A stretch of DNA of 5,141 bases from Atopobiaceae bacterium (GTDB lineage: Bacteria > Actinomycetota > Coriobacteriia > Coriobacteriales > Atopobiaceae), in the NCBI GenBank assembly GCA_017510875.1, contig JAFWLX010000013.1, positions 1 through 5,141 on the forward strand, written 5' to 3'. The notes beneath the pieces are model-generated. The model made no database searches. It was not told the DNA's origin and worked only from the letters and a program-made list of their open reading frames with translations. The position numbers and the translations under genes are program-made. Positions 1 to 5,141 of this stretch are shown in pieces (within the stretch, counting starts at the first letter, position 1; each line of letters opens with the position of its first letter).

Positions 1-962
1 TAGAAGATCTCTCTCCTTTGTGCAAGCTCTTGGAAAACCAGCGTATCACCAAGGTGTTCCATGCATGCACCCAAGACCTCGAGACCATTCTCTATGCGCT
101 GGGCGTGGTGGCGTCTCCGGTGTTTGACACGCAGCTTGCGGCGTCGTTTTTGGGCATGCGTCAGCAGGTGGGCTACGGGGCCCTTGTCGAGCACTACACG
201 GGAGTGCATCTGCCCAAGGCTGACGCCCTCACCGACTGGTCAAAGCGCCCGCTTGACAGCGAGCAGCTTGCCTATGCAGAGGATGACGTGCGCTACCTGC
301 CGGGCATCTATGACGCCATGATGACCCAGCTTGTGGCCAAGAACCGTCTGGGATGGCTGCTGCCCGAGATGGAGGAGCTCACAGACCGCTCGAGCTTTGA
401 GCGAGTCCCCGAGCTGGCCTACCTGCACCTTAAGCGCTCGTCCTCGCTCACGCGCCGCCAGCTGGCCGTTGCCCGCGAGGTCTGCGCGTGGCGCGAGCAC
501 ACTGCCGCCAGGCGCGATGTGCCACGCAAGTGGGTTGTGTCCGACGAGATCCTGCTTGAGGTCTCAAAGCGCAGCCCCAAGTCGGTTGAGCGTCTGCGTC
601 GCATTCGCGGAACCGACAACCTAAGTGATGCTGAGGCCGAGAGCTTGGTGAGGGCGGTGCTCAAGGGCTTGGCCATAGCTCCAGCCGAGCTGCCCACGCC
701 CAAGCGCAAGGAGCGCAAGTCTGCCGAGGCAGAAGGTGCCATCGACCTCATGTATGCCCTGCTGCGCATCATCTCGGACCGCTCCGGCATGGCTCCGCAG
801 CTCATTGCCACCAAAGACGACCTTCTCGACCTGGCCGTGGGTAAAAAGGATGCGCGCCTTAAGCATGGCTGGCGTTATGAGCTGGCGGGCGTGCATCTTG
901 AACGGCTTTTGGCGGGTGAGATTGGGCTTACCGTCAAGCAGGGCCATGTAGAGGTGTTATAA
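1..962 (+). CDS. rnd: Ribonuclease D, 3' part (5' end outside window)
   Basis: This is a 3'-5' exoribonuclease of the DEDDy family, which in E. coli trims the 3' ends of tRNA precursors and other small stable RNAs in the cytoplasm. The reading frame is open from the first base, so the TTG at 18 is an internal Leu codon, not a start. Numbering from that codon, the Exo II region is FHACTQD with Asp20 (codon at 75), and Exo III is YAEDD with Tyr86 and Asp90 (codon for Tyr at 273). From memory these sit at a constant offset of 65 from E. coli Asp85, Tyr151 and Asp155, so about 65 residues including the Exo I DxE are upstream. An HRDC domain covers about residues 145-222 (VCAWREHTAARRDVPRKWVV). 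A second helical HRDC-like domain covers about 240-305 and includes LKHGWRYEL. The implied full length of about 379 matches the family (375 in E. coli). It ends in TAA. No frameshift or missing residue is seen in the visible part. Confidence 0.95.
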   Translation, partial: EDLSPLCKLLENQRITKVFHACTQDLETILYALGVVASPVFDTQLAASFLGMRQQVGYGALVEHYTGVHLPKADALTDWSKRPLDSEQLAYAEDDVRYLPGIYDAMMTQLVAKNRLGWLLPEMEELTDRSSFERVPELAYLHLKRSSSLTRRQLAVAREVCAWREHTAARRDVPRKWVVSDEILLEVSKRSPKSVERLRRIRGTDNLSDAEAESLVRAVLKGLAIAPAELPTPKRKERKSAEAEGAIDLMYALLRIISDRSGMAPQLIATKDDLLDLAVGKKDARLKHGWRYELAGVHLERLLAGEIGLTVKQGHVEVL

Positions 963-972
963 CAGGAAAGCA

Positions 973-1002
973 CCATCCCGTGAGAATGTTGTTGGGGGAT
1001 GG
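973..1002 (+). terminator. Possible weak terminator or dyad after rnd
   Basis: CCATCCC at 973-979 can pair with GGGATGG at 996-1002, giving a 7-bp GC-rich stem with a 16-base loop. It begins 10 bases after the rnd stop codon, a normal place for a terminator. It has no T-tract: GTATAAGT follows. The right arm directly abuts a TATAAG box, so the dyad could instead be an operator for the next gene. The pairing is seen; either function is inferred. Confidence 0.3.
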
Positions 1003-1003
1003 G

Positions 1004-1009
1004 TATAAG
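1004..1009 (+). promoter_or_regulatory. Candidate -10 box for the yugP-xseA-xseB-HIT unit
   Basis: TATAAG matches the sigma-70 -10 consensus at five of six bases and lies 57 bases upstream of the yugP ATG. No good -35 hexamer is present at 16-18 bases (TGAGAA lies at 17). The TG at 1000-1001 is one base too far for a standard extended -10. This is the best promoter candidate in the only gap before this gene set. Confidence 0.3.
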
Positions 1010-1020
1010 TAGTGATGCAT

Positions 1021-1045
1021 GGCATGCTGCTGGGCGCGGCATGCT
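1021..1045 (+). repeat. Short direct repeat GGCATGCT in the yugP leader
   Basis: GGCATGCT occurs at 1021-1028 and again at 1038-1045. The core GCATGC is self-complementary, so the two copies could also pair as a 6-bp stem around an 11-base loop, just upstream of the yugP ribosome binding site. It could be a paired protein-binding site, a leader hairpin or chance. Only the repeat itself is certain. Confidence 0.3.
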
Positions 1046-1056
1046 CTTCGTAGATT

Positions 1057-1060
1057 GGAG
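1057..1060 (+). promoter_or_regulatory. Ribosome binding site that sets the yugP start
   Basis: GGAG ends six bases before the ATG at 1067. The frame is also open back to an ATG at 1019, but the 16 extra residues (MACCWARHAL...) look unlike the hydrophobic YugP N-terminus, and no purine-rich site precedes 1019. The site therefore supports the start at 1067. Confidence 0.7.
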
Positions 1061-1066
1061 TTTCTT

Positions 1067-1744
1067 ATGTACGGCTACTATGACATGCCCTATATTGTGA
1101 TTGCCGTCGTCTCGCTTCTGATGGGTCTTCTTACCCAGGGCTACATTAACAAGGCTTATAGAAAGTGGTCGCAGGTGCCTTCGGGGCTTTCGGGCACAGG
1201 CGCAGACGTGGCGCGCCGCATGCTTGACCAGGGTGGCGCAAGTGAAGTGGGCATCACGCAGATTGATGGTACGCTTACCGACTATTACGACCCGCGCGAC
1301 AACATGCTGCACCTCTCTCACGACAACTATGAGCGCGGCTCTGTTGCCTCGGTGGCCGTTGCCTGCCACGAGGCGGGCCATGCCATCCAAAACGCCACGG
1401 GCTACAGCCTCATGCGTTTTCGTACTGCCCTTGTTCCCGCGGTCAACTTCACCTCACAAACATGGATTCTCATCTTTATGGCAGGCATCTTCTTTAATAT
1501 GACGGGACTTCTCAAGCTTGCCGTGGCCTTCTTTGCGGTTACCGTGCTGTTCCAGCTTGTGACCCTTCCTGTTGAGATTGACGCCTCGCGTCGTGCCCTT
1601 GCGTACTTGGGAACGGTAAGTGACATTGACCATGCGGGAGCCAAAGAGGTGCTCACCGCTGCCGCACTGACCTATGTGGCTTCGGCCCTGACCTCGATCA
1701 TGCAGCTGGTGTACTACATGGGCCGCACGAGGGACAGTGACTAA
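1067..1744 (+). CDS. yugP: YugP-family neutral zinc metallopeptidase, membrane-bound
   Basis: This is an integral membrane protein of the putative neutral zinc metallopeptidase family (Pfam Zn_peptidase_2, B. subtilis YugP type). Its physiological substrate is not established. From the ATG at 1067 it has 225 residues, the same length I recall for B. subtilis YugP. An N-terminal membrane segment lies at about 6-26. A region with DYYDPRDNMLHLS follows at about 72-84. The zinc-binding motif is HEAGH at 101-105, with His101, His105 and catalytic Glu102. Two hydrophobic segments lie at about 131-147 and 148-168. The conserved LPVEIDASRRAL comes next, where Glu170 is a likely third metal ligand. 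A last hydrophobic helix lies at about 200-219. GGAG at 1057 sets the start. The last codons overlap or abut the xseA start, which suggests translational coupling. I see no functional reason for a link with exonuclease VII. Family assignment is secure; protease activity is inferred from the motif. Confidence 0.93.
   Translation: MYGYYDMPYIVIAVVSLLMGLLTQGYINKAYRKWSQVPSGLSGTGADVARRMLDQGGASEVGITQIDGTLTDYYDPRDNMLHLSHDNYERGSVASVAVACHEAGHAIQNATGYSLMRFRTALVPAVNFTSQTWILIFMAGIFFNMTGLLKLAVAFFAVTVLFQLVTLPVEIDASRRALAYLGTVSDIDHAGAKEVLTAAALTYVASALTSIMQLVYYMGRTRDSD
1729..1733 (+). promoter_or_regulatory. Ribosome binding site for xseA, within the end of yugP
   Basis: GAGGG lies 3 bases before the GTG at 1737 and 12 bases before a second in-frame GTG at 1746. 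Neither spacing is ideal. The first start gives an 8-base overlap with yugP; the second leaves a 1-base gap after its stop. In both cases ribosomes finishing yugP would be placed at the xseA start. Confidence 0.5.
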
Positions 1745-3092
1745 CGTGGAGTCTGCTCCTCAGCCAATCTCTGTGAGCGATGCGATTGGCTTTGCAAAGG
1801 CAGCGGTAGATGCAATGCCAACCCTGCTCGTGACCGGCGAGGTCTCGGGCTTTAGGGGGCCCGCACGCACGGGACACTGCTACTTCCAGCTTAAAGACGA
1901 TGCCGCGGCCATGGATGCAATTGTGTGGAAGGGCATCTACCAAGCAAGTGGCGTGGAGCTGCGCGATGGCCTTCAGGTGCTGATGGCTGGCCACTTTCAG
2001 ATCTATGCTCCCACAGGGCGGCTCTCGTTTGTGGCACGTACGCTTGAGGTTTCCGGCGAGGGCCTCTTGCGCCAGCGCGTGGCGGCACTTGCCCGTAAGC
2101 TCGAGGCAGAGGGGCTCATGGATCCCGCCCGCAAACGCCGCATCCCGCAGTTCTGTACGCGCGTGGCAGTGGTCACCTCGCCTACGGGCAGTGTGATCGA
2201 TGACGTCAAGCGCACGCTTGCACGGCGCAACCCGCTGGTAGAGATACTGGTCTCGGGTTGTGCCGTGCAGGGTGAGGGTGCCGAGAGGCAGATCATTGCG
2301 GCTTTGGCCCGCGCTGCCCAAGCCGCGCCAGAGGCTATCTTGTTGGTACGTGGCGGTGGCTCGTACGAAGACCTCATGACCTTTAACGACGAGGCACTCG
2401 CTCGGGCCGTTGCGGCCTGTCCGGTGCCGGTCATTACGGGCATAGGGCACGAGCCGGACACCTGCATCTGCGACATGGTTGCCGATAGGCGCTGCTCTAC
2501 CCCCACCGCCGCTGCGGAGTCGGTGGCACCTGCGTTTGACGAGATTGCGCGTCAGTTCCACGAGCGTGAGGCGCGCTTGGGACGTGCCATGGGGGTCCTT
2601 CTTACCACAAGGGGTCAGCTGCTTGATGGCCTTGACGTGCGCTCGCGCCAAGCCATGCGTACGCGGCTGGCGGGATTTACCGCTCAGGTCAACTCGCTTG
2701 CGGGCCATCGCTGCCTGCACGATCCATTTGCCACGCTCGAAGACCGCCGCGCACAGCTTGAGCTAACAGAACAGCGCCTGCACGATGCGGCTCCACATAC
2801 GTTGTCGCGTCTTATGCGCGAGACATCCGGGTTGGAAGATCGTCTGATTGGCGTGGCACCAAGAATGCTGCGGCCCTACAGCACCCTCATGGCGCGCTGT
2901 GCCGCGCAGCTCGAGGCATTGTCGCCCCTCAAGGTTCTAGGGCGCGGCTATGCCATCATGCGTGACGAGAACGGACACGTGGTGTCCGAGGCATGCAAGG
3001 TTGAGGCTGGCAGCCAAGTCTCGGTGCTTCTGGGTAAGGGCAGCGTGAACGCCAAGGTTACCCAGGTTAACGACGAGAGCAAACAAGTCTAG
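1737..3092 (+). CDS. xseA: Exodeoxyribonuclease VII large subunit
   Basis: This is the catalytic subunit of exonuclease VII, which degrades single-stranded DNA from both ends to oligonucleotides and acts in DNA repair with several copies of XseB. At 451 residues it is full length (about 450 in E. coli and B. subtilis). An N-terminal OB-fold covers about 10-105 (ISVSD, GEVSGF, HCYFQLKD). The exonuclease domain starts near 125 with VAVVTSPTGSVIDDV, then VQGEGAE, VRGGGSYEDLMTFNDE and ITGIGHEPDTCICDMVAD. Asp156, Arg205, His238 and Asp241 line up with residues I recall as important in the E. coli enzyme. A long helical stretch at about 262-395 should form the coiled coil that binds XseB. The end has LSPLKVLGRGYAIM and a small C-terminal strand region. 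The start is GTG at 1737, or possibly GTG at 1746. xseB follows after 30 bases. No defect is seen. Confidence 0.97.
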   Translation: MTNVESAPQPISVSDAIGFAKAAVDAMPTLLVTGEVSGFRGPARTGHCYFQLKDDAAAMDAIVWKGIYQASGVELRDGLQVLMAGHFQIYAPTGRLSFVARTLEVSGEGLLRQRVAALARKLEAEGLMDPARKRRIPQFCTRVAVVTSPTGSVIDDVKRTLARRNPLVEILVSGCAVQGEGAERQIIAALARAAQAAPEAILLVRGGGSYEDLMTFNDEALARAVAACPVPVITGIGHEPDTCICDMVADRRCSTPTAAAESVAPAFDEIARQFHEREARLGRAMGVLLTTRGQLLDGLDVRSRQAMRTRLAGFTAQVNSLAGHRCLHDPFATLEDRRAQLELTEQRLHDAAPHTLSRLMRETSGLEDRLIGVAPRMLRPYSTLMARCAAQLEALSPLKVLGRGYAIMRDENGHVVSEACKVEAGSQVSVLLGKGSVNAKVTQVNDESKQV

Positions 3093-3110
3093 GCCACGTC
3101 AGCTGGCGTG

Positions 3111-3117
3111 AGAGGAG
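3111..3117 (+). promoter_or_regulatory. Ribosome binding site that sets the xseB start
   Basis: AGAGGAG ends five bases before the ATG at 3123. An in-frame GTG at 3108 would add five residues, but it lies upstream of this site and lacks one of its own, so 3123 is the better start. Confidence 0.8.
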
Positions 3118-3122
3118 ATACG

Positions 3123-3407
3123 ATGGCAGACGAAAACGTGCGCAAGGTTGACGAGATGACCTTCAAGGAGGCATCGATCGAGCTTGAGCGCATTGTGCGC
3201 GCACTTGAGGCGGGCGACCTTGAGCTTGAGGAGTCGCTCGAGCGCTATGGTAGGGGAGTCGAGCTTCTTGCGAGCCTGCGCGAGCGGTTGGCAAATGCCC
3301 AGCAGCGCGTACAGGTGCTTGTGGAGCAGGCAGGATCATCGGCTAGCACCTACGATACGGTCTCGGCTCCGTCGAGTGCCTATATTAACGAGACGAGTAA
3401 CGTGTAA
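3123..3407 (+). CDS. xseB: Exodeoxyribonuclease VII small subunit
   Basis: This is the small, all-helical subunit that coats the coiled coil of XseA and is required for exonuclease VII activity. From the ATG at 3123 it has 94 residues. The family pattern is clear: MTFKEASIELERIVRALE at 12-29, then GDLELEESLERYGRGVELL at 31-49, then a second helix (LRERLANAQQRVQVL) at 52-66. These form the usual helical hairpin. Residues 67-94 (GSSASTYDTVSAPSSAY and following) are rich in Ser, Thr and Ala and look disordered. This makes the protein somewhat longer than the typical 75-80 residues. It lies directly after xseA, the standard arrangement, with a strong ribosome binding site of its own, which would suit the excess of small over large subunits in the complex. 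No terminator separates it from the HIT gene. Confidence 0.95.
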   Translation: MADENVRKVDEMTFKEASIELERIVRALEAGDLELEESLERYGRGVELLASLRERLANAQQRVQVLVEQAGSSASTYDTVSAPSSAYINETSNV

Positions 3408-3464
3408 AGACTTCAAAACCTGGCAGCAGCTGATGGCAGCGTTGCCAGCGGGAAGGGGACAACC

Positions 3465-3812
3465 ATGCATGACGACTGCATTTTCTGCAAGATAGCCAAC
3501 CACGTTATCGAGTCAGACTACGTATACGAGGACGATCTTGTGTGCGCGTTTCGCGACATGAACCCTGCGGCGCCCACCCATGTGCTGGTGGTGCCCAAGG
3601 AGCACTACGAGACCATCGTGGACGGCGTGCCTGCACAGACCCTAGCCGCCATGACTCATGCCATAGACGAGGTGGCAAAGGCCGAAGGCATATCTGAGAG
3701 CGGCTTTAGGGTGATCTCTAACGCTGGTCCCGATGCCGACCAGGTGGTAAAGCATCTTCACTTCCACGTGCTTGGCGGTCGCTTCTTGGGAGAAGGCCTG
3801 CTCGCAGAGTAG
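3465..3812 (+). CDS. HIT-family protein (HINT-like purine nucleotide hydrolase)
   Basis: This is a small cytoplasmic protein of the histidine triad superfamily, HINT branch. Characterised members hydrolyse purine nucleoside phosphoramidates or acyl adenylates to release AMP. The 115-residue length is typical. CIFCKI near the start has Cys5 and Cys8, a zinc-binding pair seen in many bacterial members, with His47 (PKEHY) a possible further ligand. VLVVPKEH is the conserved strand before the first helix. The triad is HLHFHVLGG with His97, His99 and His101; His99 is the expected nucleophile. Asn86 in ISNAGPDADQ matches the Asn next to the active site in HINT1. GGAAGGGG at 3451-3458 is a good ribosome binding site, six bases before the ATG. 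The 57-base gap after xseB has no clear promoter or terminator, so it is probably co-transcribed. The substrate in the cell cannot be told from sequence. Confidence 0.95.
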   Translation: MHDDCIFCKIANHVIESDYVYEDDLVCAFRDMNPAAPTHVLVVPKEHYETIVDGVPAQTLAAMTHAIDEVAKAEGISESGFRVISNAGPDADQVVKHLHFHVLGGRFLGEGLLAE

Positions 3813-3833
3813 CTGCTTGGAACCTGCAAGCGT

Positions 3834-3893
3834 GGTGCCGCAGCAGAGGGGCCTCGGGGGCGCAGACCCCACAGGCCCCTCTGCTGCGGCGCC
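3834..3893 (+). terminator. Long GC-rich hairpin after the HIT gene, likely terminator
   Basis: The arms at 3837-3854 (GCCGCAGCAGAGGGGCCT) and 3873-3890 are perfect 18-bp inverted repeats. With a T-G wobble (3836/3891) and two G-C pairs (3835/3892, 3834/3893) the stem reaches 21 bp. The 18-base loop can pair further as GGGG (3857-3860) with CCCC (3867-3870). It begins about 22 bases after the HIT stop and lies over 100 bases before ackA, the right place to end the upstream unit. It has no T-tract: CATTGCGTGG follows. It may therefore be a non-canonical terminator, a 3'-end stabilising stem, or a copy of a dispersed palindromic repeat. The structure is certain; the function is inferred. Confidence 0.6.
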
Positions 3894-3924
3894 CATTGCG
3901 TGGATACGGTTGTCCTGACGATTC

Positions 3925-3956
3925 TTGGGCCATAACAGGCTGCTGGGCTTTATCAT
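3925..3956 (+). promoter_or_regulatory. Candidate ackA promoter
   Basis: TATCAT at 3951-3956 matches the -10 consensus at five of six bases and would start transcription near 3963, giving a leader of about 40 bases. The best upstream hexamer is TTGGGC at 3925-3930, but the 20-base spacer is long. A promoter is expected here because a strong hairpin precedes this gap and a well-expressed gene follows. The exact boxes are uncertain. Confidence 0.3.
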
Positions 3957-3964
3957 TAACTCAT

Positions 3965-3978
3965 CTGTACCGATACAG
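3965..3978 (+). promoter_or_regulatory. Small dyad in the ackA leader, possible operator
   Basis: CTGTA at 3965-3969 and TACAG at 3974-3978 form a 5-bp inverted repeat around CCGA. It would lie at or just after the predicted transcription start, where a repressor could act. Five paired bases are few, so chance is a fair explanation. Confidence 0.2.
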
Positions 3979-4003
3979 CACATGCCACATGAGAGGGGTT
4001 TGC

Positions 4004-5141
4004 ATGAACGTACTGGTCATCAACGCCGGAAGCTCGTCGCTCAAGTTCCAGCTGCTTGACGTGGATACGCGCGAGGTCTATGCAAAGGGCAATTGCGAGC
4101 GCATTGGCATCGACGGCTCGTTTGTGGGCTACGAGTCCATTGCCGTTGACGGCAAGCAGAAGCTCGAGGTTCCTCTGCCCGACCACAAGACGGCAGTCCA
4201 GCATGTCTTCGAGATTGTGAAGGCAACGGGCAAGGACTTTGTGGGCATCGGCCATCGCGTGGTTCAGGGTGGTTGGTACTTCCCCGAGAGCAAGGTTGTC
4301 ACCGACGAGTCGCTGGGATGGGTACGTGAGGTTGCTCCTCTTGCACCGCTGCACAATTACGCCGAGGCTGACGTTATCGAGATCTGCCGCGAGCTGTTCC
4401 CCGAGATTGGCAACGTGGTTGTGGCCGACACCTCGTTCCACTACAACATTCCCGAGCGTGCGCACCGTTACGCGCTCCCTCGCGACGTGGTGAGCAAGCT
4501 TCACATTCGCAAGTATGGCGCACATGGCACCAGCCACCGTTACATCTGGCGTGCCACCAAGGAGTTCTTGGGTGACAAGGTGCATAAGCTTGTGAGCTGC
4601 CACCTTGGTTCGGGCGCGTCGCTGTGCGCCATCACCGATGGCAAGAACATGGACACCACCATGGGCCTCACGCCGCTCGATGGCCTTATCATGGGCACCC
4701 GCTGCGGTACCATCGACCCTGCCACCGTATGCTACCTCCAGCGCGAGGGCGGCTACACGGTTGACGAGGTTGACACCATGATGAACAAGCAGTCTGGTCT
4801 GCTTGCGGTGTCTGGCATCAGCTCTGACTCCCGCGATATCGAGCTTGCTGCCGATGATGGCAACAAGAACGCCCGCCTTGCCATCGAGATGTTTGCCTAT
4901 CGCACCGCTCAGCTTGTGTGCGAGATGGCCCAGGCCAACGAGGGCGTTGACACCATCGCCTTCTCGGCTGGCATTGGCGAGAACTCTGTCACCATGCGTG
5001 CCGAGGTTGCCAAGAAGCTTGGGTGGCTTGGCGTCAAGATTGACCCTCAGAAGAACGCGATCCGCTCCAGCAAGGTGCGCGACATCTCTGCCGCCGACAG
5101 CAAGATCAACGTACTGGTGGTGCCCACCAACGAGGAGTACA
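4004..5141 (+). CDS. ackA: Acetate kinase (3' end outside window)
   Basis: The enzyme transfers phosphate between acetyl phosphate and ADP to give acetate and ATP, the substrate-level ATP step of acetate fermentation, in the cytoplasm. The frame is open from the ATG at 4004 to the window end: 379 residues of about 400. GAGAGGGG at 3991-3998, five bases upstream, sets the start. The N-terminus is VLVINAGSSSLKFQ with Asn7, Ser10 and Ser12. Other ASKHA-fold landmarks are GHRVVQGG (Arg85), APLHN (His117), ADTSFH (Asp142), YGAHGTSHRY (His174), MGLTPLDGLIMGTR (Arg233), FSAGIGENS (319-327) and PTNEE (Glu377). All catalytic residues I know from the Methanosarcina thermophila enzyme are present. Four nearby positions differ from the usual form: Gln88 for His, Tyr119 for Pro, Ala173 for Phe, and CGTIDP for SGDIDP. 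Codons are more strongly biased (GCC, GAC, GGC, AAG, ACC) than in neighbouring genes, which suggests high expression. No pta lies immediately upstream; it could follow the window. Confidence 0.97.
   Translation, partial: MNVLVINAGSSSLKFQLLDVDTREVYAKGNCERIGIDGSFVGYESIAVDGKQKLEVPLPDHKTAVQHVFEIVKATGKDFVGIGHRVVQGGWYFPESKVVTDESLGWVREVAPLAPLHNYAEADVIEICRELFPEIGNVVVADTSFHYNIPERAHRYALPRDVVSKLHIRKYGAHGTSHRYIWRATKEFLGDKVHKLVSCHLGSGASLCAITDGKNMDTTMGLTPLDGLIMGTRCGTIDPATVCYLQREGGYTVDEVDTMMNKQSGLLAVSGISSDSRDIELAADDGNKNARLAIEMFAYRTAQLVCEMAQANEGVDTIAFSAGIGENSVTMRAEVAKKLGWLGVKIDPQKNAIRSSKVRDISAADSKINVLVVPTNEEY

Noticed and set aside
875..1390. 171-codon minus-strand frame spanning the rnd-yugP gap
   Set aside because: It runs across the end of rnd, the intergenic region and the YugP zinc motif region. 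No family resemblance or plausible start signal was seen.
1698..2720. 340-codon open frame on the minus strand opposite xseA
   Set aside because: It lies fully against a clear, full-length XseA. Its product is rich in His, Arg and Cys with no recognisable domain, as expected for an antisense shadow in G+C-rich coding DNA.
3178..3245. Repeated GAGCTTGAG-like units in xseB
   Set aside because: They encode the conserved Glu/Leu-rich helices of XseB, so they reflect protein sequence and codon bias, not a DNA repeat.
3421..3448. TGGCAGC repeated, and a TGGCA/TGCCA mini-hairpin between xseB and the HIT gene
   Set aside because: The stem is only 5 bp, has no T-tract and the repeats are seven bases long. 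It is too weak to call a terminator or repeat element.
3910..3938. TTGTCC, 17 bases, TAACAG as an ackA promoter
   Set aside because: Spacing is ideal, but the hexamers match the consensus at only four and three of six bases. TATCAT further down is a better -10.
3642..3983. 113-codon minus-strand frame covering the hairpin after the HIT gene
   Set aside because: Its middle is the palindrome and the rest is opposite the HIT gene. The translation has no recognisable features.
3956..4603. 215-codon minus-strand frame opposite ackA
   Set aside because: The + strand encodes conserved AckA throughout. Long antisense frames are common opposite strongly codon-biased genes, and no minus-strand ribosome binding site or family match supports it.
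1..5141. Search for CRISPR arrays, tRNA/rRNA genes, insertion sequences, attachment sites and defence genes
   Set aside because: No regularly spaced repeats, tRNA-like folds, transposase or integrase signatures, or terminal inverted repeats with target duplications were seen. Gaps are too short and the genes are all housekeeping.

Overview
The window is a stretch of ordinary bacterial housekeeping genes, all on the + strand and tightly packed. By eye the G+C content is in the high fifties, and third codon positions favour G/C. A YugP-type membrane metallopeptidase, a two-subunit exonuclease VII, an RNase D with C-terminal HRDC-type domains and an acetate kinase in this order would suit an anaerobic, acetate-forming Gram-positive. 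My best guess is a Coriobacteriia member (Actinomycetota; Collinsella/Olsenella/Atopobium-like). This placement is inferred from gene content and composition, not from a search.

Layout. Positions 1-962 hold the 3' part of rnd (ribonuclease D), lacking about 65 N-terminal residues that lie before the window. Positions 963-1066 are a short intergenic region with a small dyad, a TATAAG box that may be a promoter, and an 8-bp direct repeat. Positions 1067-1744 encode a YugP-family zinc metallopeptidase. Its stop overlaps or abuts the start of xseA (1737-3092, exonuclease VII large subunit). xseB (3123-3407, small subunit) and a HINT-like HIT-family gene (3465-3812) follow with gaps of 30 and 57 bases. 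A perfect 18-bp inverted repeat about 25 bases after the HIT stop probably ends this unit. A 110-base leader with a candidate promoter, a small dyad and a strong ribosome binding site then leads into ackA (acetate kinase, 4004 to the window end), which lacks only its last 20 or so residues.

How they work together. YugP, XseA, XseB and HIT look like one co-transcribed unit, judged by an overlap or near-abutment, short gaps and no internal terminator. XseA and XseB form one enzyme. The HIT protein is a nucleotide hydrolase candidate, and no functional link to YugP is evident. ackA looks like a separate, highly expressed unit for ATP formation from acetyl phosphate; no pta lies immediately upstream.

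I found no mobile element, CRISPR array, tRNA, rRNA or defence system. The items most worth a second look are the long hairpin without a T-tract and several substitutions near the AckA active site.
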